From Rhodococcoides fascians A44A (lineage in GTDB: Bacteria; Actinomycetota; Actinomycetes; Mycobacteriales; Mycobacteriaceae): a DNA stretch of 64,000 nucleotides. Numbering within the stretch: the stretch's first letter is position 1; each line of letters opens with the position of its first letter. The position numbers and the translations under genes are program-made. The notes beneath the pieces were generated by a model. The model was given only the letters and a program-made list of their open reading frames with translations. It had not been told where the DNA came from and ran no database searches. The DNA lies in NCBI RefSeq assembly GCF_000760735.1, contig NZ_JMEX01000008.1, positions 2,070,042 to 2,134,041 of the forward strand, read 5' to 3'. Shown one piece after another: positions 16,560 through 25,554 of the stretch.

Positions 16560-18383
16560 ATGATCGGACGGGTGCGCACATCCATGAAGACGGTTCCCGC
16601 TCTGTGTGCTGTGGTGGCACTGGTTCTTGCCGGCTGCGGGGACGACGGTCCACCGGAACCCATGACCACCGCGCAAGCATTCGTGGACGCGATCAACAGC
16701 GGGTCGGCCGACGCGGCGGCCGCGCTCACCACCGACCCTGCCGCCGCGACAGCGTCGCTGAACGGCCTGTACGACGGTTTGAGCGGGGGCGGCACCGTGA
16801 CGGCGACTCCCGATTTCGAGGTCGCCTCGGCATCCGAGGAGGGCGGCGCGGTGACCCTCGACGCCACCTGGCGGTTCTCGACGACCAACGACGGCACCGA
16901 GGAACCCGACGGCGAACCGAAGCAGTGGCAGTACGACACCTCCGCCACGGCAACCGAAACCGACCAGGGCTGGCGCATTCAATGGGACCCGGCCGTACTG
17001 GCACCGGGACTGTCCGCCGACACCACCGTCAGATACACCCCGACCGACGCGCTCGTCGCTCCCCGAGTGTTCGACCGAAGCGGCACCGAGTTGATGTCGC
17101 AGCAGACGGTCACCCTGGTGAACGTCGATTCCACCGCCGACCCGGCGGCCGTCGCGTCGTACATCACGCCGATCGTGCCGACCATCACGGCGGAGTCGAT
17201 TGCCGCCGATCAGGCTGCTTCTCAGGGGAATTCCACAACGGTGGTGTCGCTCCGGCAGTCGGACATCGATCCGATCGCCGCACCCCTGTCCGCGACGCCG
17301 GGCGTCACGCTTGCCCCGCAGCTTCGACTGCTCACCACCGACCGAGCGTTGACGTCGCCCGCGCTGACCGGGGTGTCCGAGCTGTGGCAGTCCCAGGTCG
17401 ACGACAACAAGGGCTGGTCCGTTCAGTCGGTGAACGCCGACGGTACGGTGACGCAGCTCGCCGGGCTCGACGCCACCCCCGCGCCGGACATCGCGACGAC
17501 GCTCGACACCGGCCTGCAGCTGAAAGCAGAGAACGCGCTTGCGTCGATCCCGCAGCAAGCGGCGATCGTCGCACTGCAACCGTCCACCGGCAACGTTCTG
17601 GCGGTCGCGCAGAACTCGGCCGCCGATGCGCAGGGGCCGATCGCGCTGACCGGTCTCTACCCGCCCGGGTCGACGTTCAAGACGGTCACCACGTCCGCCG
17701 CCCTCGAAGCCGGAACAGCGACCCCCGACACGATCCTGCCGTGCCCCGGCACCGAGAACATCGAGGGCAGGCAGATACCCAACGACGACAACTTCGATCT
17801 GGGCGACGTGCCACTGCACACGGCATTCGCTCGCTCGTGCAACACGACGATGGGACGACTCGGCGTCGGCCTGCCCCCCGACGGACTCCAGCAGACGGCA
17901 CTGCAGTACGGCCTCGGCGTCGACTACGTGACTCCTGGGCTGACCTCCGTCACCGGCAGCGTCCCTCTCGCGGACACCCCGGCTGCACGCGTCGAGTCGG
18001 CCATCGGTCAGGGAGCCGTCACGGCAACACCGTTCGGGATGGCGCTGGTGGCGTCGTCGATCGCCGGTGGATCCCTGAAGCCCCCGACCCTGGTCCAGGG
18101 TCAACCCGGTGTCGCCGACACGACGGTGGCGCCTGTCGATGCCACCGTCGCCGACCAGGTCAAGACGATGATGCGAGAAACAGTCACCGCCGGAACGGCC
18201 ACTCAGCTGCAGGACATCCCCGGCCTGCTCGGCAAGACCGGCACCGCCGAATTCGGTCCCAGCAACGAAGGCGCACACGGCTGGTTCGTCGGCATTCAGG
18301 ACGACCTCGCCTTCGCAGTCTTCGTGTACGACGCCCAGAGCTCCGCACCCGCCGTCGACGCTGCAGGTCGATTCCTGCGCTGA
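16560..18383 (+). CDS. Penicillin-binding lipoprotein, class B transpeptidase (PbpLipo-like)
   Basis: A 607-residue D,D-transpeptidase with an N-terminal NTF2-like domain (about 35-150), a PBP dimerisation domain and a C-terminal transpeptidase. Catalytic motifs are complete: STFK with nucleophile Ser371, SCN at 426-428 and KTGT from Lys559. The start may be ATG 16560 or ATG 16584 (MKTVPALCAVVALVLAGCG), the latter giving a compact lipoprotein signal with lipobox LAGC. This architecture matches M. tuberculosis Rv2864c. It cross-links peptidoglycan outside the membrane. The next gene is a degenerate paralog. Confidence 0.9.
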   Translation: MIGRVRTSMKTVPALCAVVALVLAGCGDDGPPEPMTTAQAFVDAINSGSADAAAALTTDPAAATASLNGLYDGLSGGGTVTATPDFEVASASEEGGAVTLDATWRFSTTNDGTEEPDGEPKQWQYDTSATATETDQGWRIQWDPAVLAPGLSADTTVRYTPTDALVAPRVFDRSGTELMSQQTVTLVNVDSTADPAAVASYITPIVPTITAESIAADQAASQGNSTTVVSLRQSDIDPIAAPLSATPGVTLAPQLRLLTTDRALTSPALTGVSELWQSQVDDNKGWSVQSVNADGTVTQLAGLDATPAPDIATTLDTGLQLKAENALASIPQQAAIVALQPSTGNVLAVAQNSAADAQGPIALTGLYPPGSTFKTVTTSAALEAGTATPDTILPCPGTENIEGRQIPNDDNFDLGDVPLHTAFARSCNTTMGRLGVGLPPDGLQQTALQYGLGVDYVTPGLTSVTGSVPLADTPAARVESAIGQGAVTATPFGMALVASSIAGGSLKPPTLVQGQPGVADTTVAPVDATVADQVKTMMRETVTAGTATQLQDIPGLLGKTGTAEFGPSNEGAHGWFVGIQDDLAFAVFVYDAQSSAPAVDAAGRFLR

Positions 18384-18492
18384 GCGTCGGGCGGTGCATT
18401 GACCGAAGAGGGAGCCGGCGACGCCGAATCGTGACCGGAGCGAGTGAATACCGTGCTTGTTACTCGTGTGACTCTAGTGAATATTGTGACTC

Positions 18493-20130
18493 ATGAGTTC
18501 TGTGGGGATGCCGGTTGTGCGCCGGATACGCGGCCGCTACGTGGTTGCTGTGGGGGCAAGTCTTGCTGTGACGTCGACTGTTGCGTTCTGGGCGCTGGAC
18601 AGTCCGCCCAGTGAGGGCGAGCGCGTCGTGGACCAGTTCGTGGCGGCGCTGAACGACCGTGATGTCCAGGCTGCGGCGGCGTTGACCACGTATCCGAACG
18701 CTGCGGCTGCGAGTCTCCAACAGATGTTCGACGGTTTGGCGGCGGGCGGGCAGTCGACGGGGGACTTCGAGGTCGGCCAGTTCATCGATCTGAGCGGCGA
18801 CTCGGGATTCTTCACCGTCGATTCCGACTGGCATTTCCGTGACGGTCAGGATTGGGCCTACGACACCCGCGGCACGGCGAAGAAGCTCAGTGTCGGGTGG
18901 CGCATCGCGTGGGAGCCGGCTGTGGTGGCGCCGGACATGGTGCCGGGTGGTTCGGTCCGGTACGTACGCACCGATGCAGCGCCGCCGTTGGTCTTCGATT
19001 CGGCTCGGAACGTGCTGATGAACGAGCGGACGATCAACGCCGTTCTGCTCGACCCTGCGCAGATGCCGGACCCAGCGGCGTCCACCGCGCAGCTCGCCGA
19101 TGTCATCGACGTCGTCGCCCCTCTGATCACGTCGGACTCGCTGCTCACCGAGTTGGCGGCGACGCCGGGCAGTTCGGTGCTCGCCGTCAATCTGCGCGAC
19201 GACGACTTCGCGGTGCTCGAGGATGATCTCAGGGCCATTCCCGGTGTTGTCATCACGCAGACGCCGAAGCTGATCGCGGGGGACCGCCGGATCACGTCGC
19301 CGCTGCTGGACTCGTTGCGCGACGCGTGGCAGCAGAACCGTGACGCGACGGCAGGTTGGGCCGTCGACGTCATCGGGCCCGACGGCACCTACGTTCGGCA
19401 GGCAGGCTTCCAGGGGCCTGCCGGTCCGGATCTGCAGTCGACGCTCGATCCGCAGGTCCAGCTCGCGGCCGAGGAAGCGGTGGTCAGTGCGCCGTCGGCG
19501 GCCTCGATCGTGGCCATCGCACCCTCGACCGGTGCGATAGTCGCCGCTGCCCAGAACAGTTATGCCAACGAGCAGGGCCAGATCGCGTTCTCGGCGATGT
19601 ATCCCGTCGGATCGGCTGCCGATCTGCTGGCGGTCGACGATGTGGATCCGACGAGTCTCGGTTTCGGCGTCGATTATTCGATGCCGGGCCTGAACGCCTA
19701 CACGGGGCAGTTCCCGTCGAGCAGCAGTTCCATCGATCGCTTCCGGAACGTCGGGAACACGCCGTCCGACGTCACGGTCACCCCGTTCGGTCTGGCCCAG
19801 ATGGGTGCGGCCGTGGCGAGAGGCGGCGCGACGCTGCCGTCGATCGTGGCAGGTCAGACGGCGACCGCGAGCAAGGAGACGGCAGCGATTCCCGAGTCTG
19901 CGTTGCAGCGTCTTCGGGAAATCTTCCAGAACTCCGCGCAGGACGAGGGTTTTGCTGCCTACGACGGCTTGACCGGTTTCGCCGGCAATTCGGACGACGA
20001 CCGTTGGTTCATCGGCACCCGAGGTGACCTGGCGTTCGCGGTGTACATCGAGGATGCGTACGGCACCGATCAGGCCGTGAAGATGGGCACACAGATGCTG
20101 ACTGCATTGGACTCCGGCACCACCGAGTAG
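18493..20130 (+). CDS. PBP paralog lacking all transpeptidase catalytic motifs
   Basis: A 545-residue paralog of the preceding transpeptidase: the same NTF2-like domain, dimerisation domain and flanking strands (TYPNAAAASLQQMFDGLAAGG, DLQSTLDPQVQLAAEEAV, IVAIAPSTGAIVAAAQNS). The active site is gone. STFK is replaced by SAAD (Ser374 kept, Lys lost), the segment with SxN is deleted (about 60 residues absent; the protein jumps to LGFGVDYSMPGLNAYTG), and KTGT is replaced by GFAGNSDDDRWF (about 495 onward). The N-terminus carries a membrane anchor (RYVVAVGASLAVTSTVAFWALD) without a lipobox. The frame is intact, so it looks like a retained non-enzymatic protein, not a decaying pseudogene. Confidence 0.88.
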   Translation: MSSVGMPVVRRIRGRYVVAVGASLAVTSTVAFWALDSPPSEGERVVDQFVAALNDRDVQAAAALTTYPNAAAASLQQMFDGLAAGGQSTGDFEVGQFIDLSGDSGFFTVDSDWHFRDGQDWAYDTRGTAKKLSVGWRIAWEPAVVAPDMVPGGSVRYVRTDAAPPLVFDSARNVLMNERTINAVLLDPAQMPDPAASTAQLADVIDVVAPLITSDSLLTELAATPGSSVLAVNLRDDDFAVLEDDLRAIPGVVITQTPKLIAGDRRITSPLLDSLRDAWQQNRDATAGWAVDVIGPDGTYVRQAGFQGPAGPDLQSTLDPQVQLAAEEAVVSAPSAASIVAIAPSTGAIVAAAQNSYANEQGQIAFSAMYPVGSAADLLAVDDVDPTSLGFGVDYSMPGLNAYTGQFPSSSSSIDRFRNVGNTPSDVTVTPFGLAQMGAAVARGGATLPSIVAGQTATASKETAAIPESALQRLREIFQNSAQDEGFAAYDGLTGFAGNSDDDRWFIGTRGDLAFAVYIEDAYGTDQAVKMGTQMLTALDSGTTE

Positions 20131-20141
20131 CTTTACCCTTC

Positions 20142-20879
20142 GTGACTCTGCTCGAATTCGGACTACTCGTCGTCGCCGGTTTCTTCGCCGGCCTCGTGGG
20201 TTTCGTGACCGGGTTGGCGTCACTGGTGTCCTATCCGGCGCTGTTGATGGCAGGCGTACCGCCGGTCGCCGCGAATGTCACCAACACGGTGGCGATGGTG
20301 GCGGTCGGAGTCGGGGCCACCACCAATGCGTCGAGCGAGATCGCCAAGGACGGAAAGAAACTCGTCCGATTCGCGGCGATCTCCGCTGCCGGTGGGCTCG
20401 CCGGTGCACTGTTGCTGCTGTTCGCGCCCGAGGATTCCTTCGAGGCCGTCGTGCCGTTTCTGGTCGCCTTCGCCGCAATCGCGCTGCTGGCTCAGCCGCG
20501 TATCCGGAAATTGGCTGCCGGAGGCGAATTCCCGCGTTTGTACCCCGTGTCGCTGTTCTTCGTGGCGATCTATGGGGGTTACTTCGGTGCAGGAGCGGGC
20601 GTGATCTTCCTGGCGCTGGCGTTGATCTGTACGTCCGATTCGATCTGGCGCGCAAGCATTCTGAAGAGTTTCTTTCTCGGCATAGCGAACGCAATCGCTG
20701 CTCTGGTCTTCGTGTTCTCCGGTGACGTGCACTGGCTCGCCGCGCTTGCCCTCGCCATCGGGGCGTTCGCCGGTGGCTACTGCGGACCCCCGGTGGTGAA
20801 AGTCATTCCGCCGACGGTGTTGCGGATCACCGTCGGCGTGCTCGGACTCGGCTTGGCCGCCTGGCTGTACCGGGGTTAG
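20142..20879 (+). CDS. TauE/SafE (TSUP) family membrane transporter
   Basis: A 245-residue membrane protein with about seven or eight helices and the family's Gly-rich repeats: AGFFAGLVGFVTGLASLVSYPALLMAGVPPVAANVTNTV in the first half and YGGYFGAGAGVIFLALAL in the second. Members export sulfite, sulfoacetate or related anions, but many are uncharacterised. It starts with GTG 12 bases after the pseudo-PBP stop and may be cotranscribed. Its last four bases overlap the convergent POT transporter gene. Confidence 0.87.
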   Translation: MTLLEFGLLVVAGFFAGLVGFVTGLASLVSYPALLMAGVPPVAANVTNTVAMVAVGVGATTNASSEIAKDGKKLVRFAAISAAGGLAGALLLLFAPEDSFEAVVPFLVAFAAIALLAQPRIRKLAAGGEFPRLYPVSLFFVAIYGGYFGAGAGVIFLALALICTSDSIWRASILKSFFLGIANAIAALVFVFSGDVHWLAALALAIGAFAGGYCGPPVVKVIPPTVLRITVGVLGLGLAAWLYRG

Positions 20880-22324
20880 CGAACCCCGCTCATCATCTTC
20901 TTGATCCACGGCGTGAGGGCGACGAGGACGACACCGACGGCAATGGAAGCACCGCCGACCGTGTAGAAGAACGGATTCGGGTTGTCCTGATCGTAGTAAC
21001 CCGCAAGCGTGCCTGCCATGGCCGAGCCGAGCGCGACGGACAGGAAGAACAGCGCGACCATCTGCGTGTGGAAGTTCTCCGGTGCGAGCTTCGTGGACAG
21101 CGAAAGCCCGACGGGCGAGAGGAAAAGCTCCGCGAACGTGAACAGCAACAGAATGCCGATGAGCGCCAGCAACGGCATGGATGCACCCGCGAGCGAGGGC
21201 ACGAACGCCAGGAAAGCGAGACCCATGATGGACACGCCCGCTGCGAATTTCAGCGGCGTCGACGGCTGACGGTCACCCAGCTTGGTCCACACAGCCGCGA
21301 ACACACCGGCGAAGATGATGATGAAGACCGGGTTGATCGACTGCACCCAGTTGGGTGGGAACTCCCAACCGAACAGGTTGCGGTCCAGCTTGGAATCCGC
21401 GATGAGCGGGACGGTCGTGAACTGCTGCTGGAACAGCGACCAGAACGCGGCGCTCGCGATGAACATCGGAATGAACGAGATGACGCGTCGGCGTTCGATC
21501 TTCGTGATCTGCTTGCTGGAGAGAATGATTGCGAAGTAACCGATCGCGGCGACGACGGTCACGCCCACCACCACGTCGGACAGGTTCGACGCGGTGAGTG
21601 CGCCGAAGATCGCGAGTAGTGCGACGGCAACGATCGCGACGACTGCGATTATCGCCCACCGTGCACGCTCGGCGCCGGGAAGCGGATTCGGAGGCGTGGC
21701 TCCGATGGTGCCGAGGTGCTTGCGGCCGAGGGTGTATTGAATCAGTCCGAGCGCCATACCGACTGCCGCCAAGCCGAATCCGGCATGGAATCCCGCGGTG
21801 TCCCACGCCAGACCGGTCAGCAGTGGGCCGACGAACGCGCCGAGATTGATGCCCATGTAGAAGAGCGAGAACCCGGCGTCTCGACGATTGTCGTGCTCGT
21901 CGTACAGATCGCCGACGAGGGACGTCGCGTTCGCCTTGAGGCCGCCGCTACCGAATGCGACGAGGACCAGACCCACTCCGACCCCGAGGAAACCGGGAAG
22001 AAGTGCCAGGGCGATATGGCCGAGCATGATCAGGACGGCGCTGTAGAACAACGTGCGCTCCGAGCCGAGGAGCCTGTCCGCGATCCATGCGCCGAGGATG
22101 GTCGAGAGGTACACCGTTCCGCCGTAGGCGCCCACGATCGACGTCGCCGAACTCTCCGCAATTCCGAGTCCGCCGTCGGCCACCGAGTAGTACAGGTAGT
22201 AGATGAGGATGCCTTGCATCCCGTAGAACGAGAACCGCTCCCACATCTCCACGCCGAAGAGGTTCGCCAGCGCGAACGGCTGCCCGAAGAACGCTGTGTC
22301 TTGCTTGCTCTGAACATCGGCCAT
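20876..22324 (-). CDS. POT/PTR-family proton-dependent oligopeptide transporter
   Basis: A 482-residue, 12-14 helix MFS protein of the POT family importing di- and tripeptides with protons. The proton-coupling motif appears as EMWERFSFYGM (ExxERFxYY class) near residue 26, followed by the PTR2 signature region (GAWIADRLLGSERTLFYSAVLIMLGH) and FYMGINLGAFVGPLLTGLAWD. It starts at ATG 22324 and ends in a 4-base convergent overlap with TauE/SafE. Confidence 0.91.
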   Translation of the reverse strand: MADVQSKQDTAFFGQPFALANLFGVEMWERFSFYGMQGILIYYLYYSVADGGLGIAESSATSIVGAYGGTVYLSTILGAWIADRLLGSERTLFYSAVLIMLGHIALALLPGFLGVGVGLVLVAFGSGGLKANATSLVGDLYDEHDNRRDAGFSLFYMGINLGAFVGPLLTGLAWDTAGFHAGFGLAAVGMALGLIQYTLGRKHLGTIGATPPNPLPGAERARWAIIAVVAIVAVALLAIFGALTASNLSDVVVGVTVVAAIGYFAIILSSKQITKIERRRVISFIPMFIASAAFWSLFQQQFTTVPLIADSKLDRNLFGWEFPPNWVQSINPVFIIIFAGVFAAVWTKLGDRQPSTPLKFAAGVSIMGLAFLAFVPSLAGASMPLLALIGILLLFTFAELFLSPVGLSLSTKLAPENFHTQMVALFFLSVALGSAMAGTLAGYYDQDNPNPFFYTVGGASIAVGVVLVALTPWIKKMMSGVR

Positions 22325-22369
22325 TAGTGAACTGTCCCATGCTCAGGCGGCGAATTGGGGGAGATACGG

Positions 22370-22747
22370 TCAGTTTTTCGGGGTCGGCAACAACTTCGCG
22401 AGTGCGCGCCACCCGAGCAGGAAAACAGCAAGCACCGTCGACGCGACGAGAACGAAGCTGAAGGCCGTTCCCTGCCCACTTATCACCCTGAGAATCATCC
22501 CGACGACGACCGTCGACACCCAGACGACGATGCCCGTCGGGACAATCAGACACGCGTCGAACTTGTCCCGATACAGCGCCCACGATGCAGCCCAGCCGAC
22601 CGCGGCACCTGCCACGAACGGCCACGCCGTGTGCACGAGACCGGTGATGGCACCCGCCTCGTCATGGCTGCGCCGGCCGATCGCGCAGAACACGATCACG
22701 AGAATCAGATCGACGACGGCGGCGAAAATCGGGCTGCGCTTGGTCAC
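22370..22747 (-). CDS. DUF3054 family membrane protein
   Basis: A small (about 125 residues) four-helix membrane protein of the actinobacterial DUF3054 family; function unknown. It opens VTKRSPIFAAVVDLILVIVFCAIGRRSHDEAG, the usual family N-terminus, which supports the GTG start at 22747. The frame stays open to 22879, but that extension is encoded by a tandem 34-bp repeat and is probably untranslated. An alternative GTG lies at 22753. Confidence 0.8.
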   Translation of the reverse strand: MTKRSPIFAAVVDLILVIVFCAIGRRSHDEAGAITGLVHTAWPFVAGAAVGWAASWALYRDKFDACLIVPTGIVVWVSTVVVGMILRVISGQGTAFSFVLVASTVLAVFLLGWRALAKLLPTPKN

Positions 22748-22760
22748 CCACACAGAGTAA

Positions 22761-22844
22761 ATGGGTCGTTCCTGCCGGCTCCACTCCCGTCCACATGGGT
22801 CGTTCCTGCCGGCTCCACTCCCGTCCACATGGGTCGTTCCTGCC
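22761..22844. repeat. Tandem 34-bp repeat, 2.5 copies (variant of the dispersed GGCTCCACTC family)
   Basis: Two identical 34-bp units (22761-22794, 22795-22828) and a partial third to 22844. Each contains GGTCGTTCCTGCCGGCTCC, a variant of the core GGTCATTCCGCAGGCTCC seen elsewhere in the window. It lies directly upstream of the DUF3054 gene. Confidence 0.85.
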
Positions 22845-22853
22845 GACATACGA

Positions 22854-22888
22854 GAGCACCGGGCGACCGAAGAGGTCACCCGGTGCTC
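22854..22888. terminator. Stem-loop terminator downstream of YceI
   Basis: Arms GAGCACCGGG and CCCGGTGCTC with inner GACC/GGTC and a five-base loop, ending 22 bases beyond the YceI stop codon. There is no T run. Confidence 0.65.
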
Positions 22889-22910
22889 AGGTGGAGAGAG
22901 GCGGGCTGCA

Positions 22911-23462
22911 TCAAGCAGCGAGGCCTGCCTCGATCTCGAGGGTCAGTGCGATCTTGTCGCCGACGACTGCGCCGCCGCCTTCGAGGGGCATGTCGATGGA
23001 GATGCCGAAGTCGCGACGGTTGATGGTGGTGCTGGCCTCGAAGCCTGCGACCGGGCCTGCGCCCATTCCGGGGTTGACGCCGTTGAACTCGAGCTTCAGG
23101 TCGATGGACTTGGTGACACCGTGGAGGGTGAAGTCACCGGTGACCACGAAGTCGCCGCCGTCGGCCTTGACGGAGGTGGAGGTGAACGTAGCGGTGGGGT
23201 ACTTCTCGACCTCGAAGAAGTCGGCCGTCTTGAGGTGGCCGTCGCGCTGCTCGTTGTCGGTGGTGATGGAGGTGACGTCGATTTCGGCGTTGACCGAGGG
23301 GGTGCCGTCCTCCGCGACCGTGATGGCGCCGGAGAAAGCCTGGAAGCGGCCGCGAACCTTGCTGACGACGAGGTGGCGTACCGAGAATCCGACGGTGGAG
23401 TGCGCCGGGTCGATGTTCCAGGTGCCTGCGGACAGTTCGGGCAATGCGATGGCGGTGGTCAT
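22911..23462 (-). CDS. YceI-family lipid-binding protein
   Basis: A 183-residue YceI-like protein (lipocalin-type beta barrel that binds isoprenoid or amphiphilic ligands). Family marks are WNIDPAHSTVGFSVRHLVVSKVRGRF at the N-terminus, EIDVTSITTDNEQRDGHLKTADFF, and FTLHGVTKSIDLKLEF. There is no signal peptide, so it is likely cytoplasmic, as in many actinobacterial homologs. AGGAG precedes the ATG. The upstream TTGAAGGTTCAA dyad may be the target of a MarR-type regulator, which is not encoded here. Confidence 0.92.
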   Translation of the reverse strand: MTTAIALPELSAGTWNIDPAHSTVGFSVRHLVVSKVRGRFQAFSGAITVAEDGTPSVNAEIDVTSITTDNEQRDGHLKTADFFEVEKYPTATFTSTSVKADGGDFVVTGDFTLHGVTKSIDLKLEFNGVNPGMGAGPVAGFEASTTINRRDFGISIDMPLEGGGAVVGDKIALTLEIEAGLAA

Positions 23463-23478
23463 GACAACTCCTGTTTGA

Positions 23479-23580
23479 TTGAAGGTTCAACACGCATAGT
23501 ACATAAGCGGACCGCGGTCCGCATCTATTCCCGGGAGACTTTTTCGATTCGTCGACCGGTATAGTTCGGCCGGTATAGTT
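23479..23580. promoter_or_regulatory. Dyads and direct repeats in the YceI / map divergent promoter region
   Basis: Three elements are visible: TTGAAGGTTCAA at 23479-23490, a perfect 16-base palindrome GCGGACCGCGGTCCGC at 23507-23522, and two copies of CCGGTATAGTT at 23556-23566 and 23570-23580. The TATAGT inside the direct repeats may serve as -10 boxes for map. Binding proteins are unknown. Confidence 0.55.
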
Positions 23581-23607
23581 ATTGGATTGTTTCGGGAAGG
23601 CCCTACC

Positions 23608-24378
23608 GTGATCGAGATTCTGAACCCCAGCCAGGTCGCCCTGGCGCGCGAGACCGGCGCACTCGTCGGTGAGATCCTGCAGACCATGAAGAGCCGTAGC
23701 GTCGTCGGAACCAATCTGCTCGACATCGACCGGTGGACCAAGGAAATGATTCTCGGGGCAGGTGCCGAGTCCTGCTACGTCGACTACGCGCCGTCCTTCG
23801 GTAGCGGCCCGTTCGGTCACTACATCTGCACGGGCGTCAACGACGCTGTTCTGCACGGCCGCCCTCACGACTACACCCTCGCCGACGGCGACCTGCTCTC
23901 GCTCGACCTCGCGATCCTGCTCGGAGGTATCGCCGCGGACTCCGCCATCAGCTTCGTCGTCGGCGAGACGAAGCCCGCGGACAGCGTCGCGCTGATCGAC
24001 GCCACCGAGCGCGCGTTGGCCGCCGGAATCGAGGCCGCGGGTCCGGGCGTGAAGATGGGCGACATCTCCCATGCCATCGGGTCGGTCCTCACCGGTGCCG
24101 GCTACAAGGTCAACACCGAATTCGGTGGGCACGGAATAGGTTCGACGATGCATCAGGATCCGCACGTCTCCAACAGTGGCCGCAAGGGCCGCGGCTACAC
24201 GCTCAGGCCGGGTCTGCTGCTCGCCCTGGAGCCGTGGGTGATGGCCGATACCGACAAGTTGATCACCGACACCGACGGCTGGACGCTCAAGAGTTCCACC
24301 GGATGTCGCACCGCGCACAGCGAGCACACCATCGCCGTCACCGACGACGGAGTCGAAATCCTCACGCTCGCACGGTGA
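23608..24378 (+). CDS. map: Methionine aminopeptidase, type I
   Basis: A 256-residue cytosolic metallopeptidase that removes the initiator Met from nascent proteins. All five metal ligands are seen in order: Asp100 (LSLD), Asp111 (GGIAADS), His175 (GGHGIG), Glu208 (LEPW) and Glu239 (HSEHT), with the substrate His83 in VLHGRP. GTG at 23608 is preferred because GGGAAGG lies seven bases upstream; an in-frame TTG at 23587 is weaker. It lacks the N-terminal linker of the mycobacterial MapB-type enzyme. The divergent neighbour is YceI; the convergent UPF0104 gene starts its stop codon at the next base. Confidence 0.93.
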   Translation: MIEILNPSQVALARETGALVGEILQTMKSRSVVGTNLLDIDRWTKEMILGAGAESCYVDYAPSFGSGPFGHYICTGVNDAVLHGRPHDYTLADGDLLSLDLAILLGGIAADSAISFVVGETKPADSVALIDATERALAAGIEAAGPGVKMGDISHAIGSVLTGAGYKVNTEFGGHGIGSTMHQDPHVSNSGRKGRGYTLRPGLLLALEPWVMADTDKLITDTDGWTLKSSTGCRTAHSEHTIAVTDDGVEILTLAR

Positions 24379-25530
24379 TCAGGCAGGTTCCGGATCCGAC
24401 CTGTCGATCTTCGGCTGGACGTCGAGGTGGAGGTTCCTGGCCTCCTGCTTCTCCAACGCGATGTCGTACCCCAGGTCCTCGTGCTGGTGTTTACGGAACA
24501 GCACGAGAAAGACGATCCAGCCGACGACGGCGACGAGGATGAAGCTGACGGCGCGGTAGACGAACGCCGCTGCCACGGCCTGCGACGCGCTGATCGACGC
24601 CGCGCTGGTCAGCAGCGCGATCAGGGTGGCGTCGACGATGACGAGTCCGCCGGGAGCAAGCGGCACCGACCCGACGGCCTTGGCGGCGGCGAACGCGAAC
24701 AGCAACCCGGACAGGCGGGGATCTGCGCCGACGGCGAAGCACGCGAAACCGAGGCAGGCGACGTCGGCGAGACGATGCACCGCCGACCAGCCGAGCGTCA
24801 GGCCGGCGTCTCGCTTACCGAGCTGTACCGATTGAACCTGTTCGATGATCTCGTCGATCCGCTCCTGCCCGGCATCGGCAGGCTGATTGCGAAAGTCGTT
24901 CACCTTGTGCAGAACCCACCGCGCCGCACTGCGGATGGACCGAGGGTGCGCCGAGACGTACCGAACGGCAAGAACGATCGCCAGCACACCGGCGATCGGA
25001 AGCACCAGTGTGAAGGTGTTGACCGATCCGCCGACGAGCAACGCGCCCGCGACGCCGAGGACAGCCAGCCCGGCAGCGGCGATGACACCCGATATCGCGA
25101 GCTGCCACGACGCGACGACGGGACTCGCACCCCAGCGTCGGGTCTGGCGGTACGTGAACGCCGTCGAGAACACCTGACCGGCGGGCAGCGTCAGAGACAT
25201 CGCAGTGCTGCCGTAGATGACGGCGACGGACTTGGCCTGACGAACCCGCACACCGCCGGCCTGAAGCAACTGCTTCTGCACCCGCCCGAACGCGCTCAGC
25301 GACACGGCTTGGGTGAACACACACGCGGCGAGCCAACCCCAATGGATCTCGGTGAGCGCCTGCCAGGACTCGTGCAACCGCGGCCACAGATAAATGCCCT
25401 CGCCGACGAGCAGAGCGATCAACGCGACCCCGGCGATCCACTTCAGCCAGCGGAGGCGGTTTCTCCGGCCTCGGTTGCCTGCCTCAGGAGCGCCGGCCAC
25501 ATGCTCGGGTCTCGGTTCGGCCACCTTCAC
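24379..25530 (-). CDS. UPF0104 / YbhN-like integral membrane protein (LPG synthase TM-domain type)
   Basis: A 383-residue protein with about eight helices resembling the flippase half of MprF/AglD, without the synthase domain. Recognisable are HWGWLAACVFTQAVSLSAFGRVQKQLL, YGSTAMSLTLPAGQVFSTAFTYRQTRRWGASP and AKAVGSVPLAPGGLVIVDATLIALLTS. Such proteins are thought to flip or modify lipids. It begins with GTG at 25530 (a second GTG follows two codons later) and no clear ribosome site is seen. Convergent with map, which ends at the adjacent base. Confidence 0.82.
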   Translation of the reverse strand: MKVAEPRPEHVAGAPEAGNRGRRNRLRWLKWIAGVALIALLVGEGIYLWPRLHESWQALTEIHWGWLAACVFTQAVSLSAFGRVQKQLLQAGGVRVRQAKSVAVIYGSTAMSLTLPAGQVFSTAFTYRQTRRWGASPVVASWQLAISGVIAAAGLAVLGVAGALLVGGSVNTFTLVLPIAGVLAIVLAVRYVSAHPRSIRSAARWVLHKVNDFRNQPADAGQERIDEIIEQVQSVQLGKRDAGLTLGWSAVHRLADVACLGFACFAVGADPRLSGLLFAFAAAKAVGSVPLAPGGLVIVDATLIALLTSAASISASQAVAAAFVYRAVSFILVAVVGWIVFLVLFRKHQHEDLGYDIALEKQEARNLHLDVQPKIDRSDPEPA

Positions 25531-25554
25531 AGGGTAACCACACGAGTCGAACGT

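Noticed and set aside
16475-18496. Very long open frames (674 codons on +, 575 on the complement) overlapping the PBP gene
   Set aside because: They are Arg/His-rich shadow frames of a high-GC gene; the frame with signal peptide and STFK/SCN/KTGT motifs is the real one.
18493-20130. Pseudo-PBP called as a pseudogene
   Set aside because: The reading frame is uninterrupted, composition is normal and the start is sensible, so it is reported as a CDS for a probably non-catalytic protein.
22761-22844. Tandem 34-bp repeats considered as a CRISPR array
   Set aside because: The units are head to tail without unique spacers and no cas genes are present.
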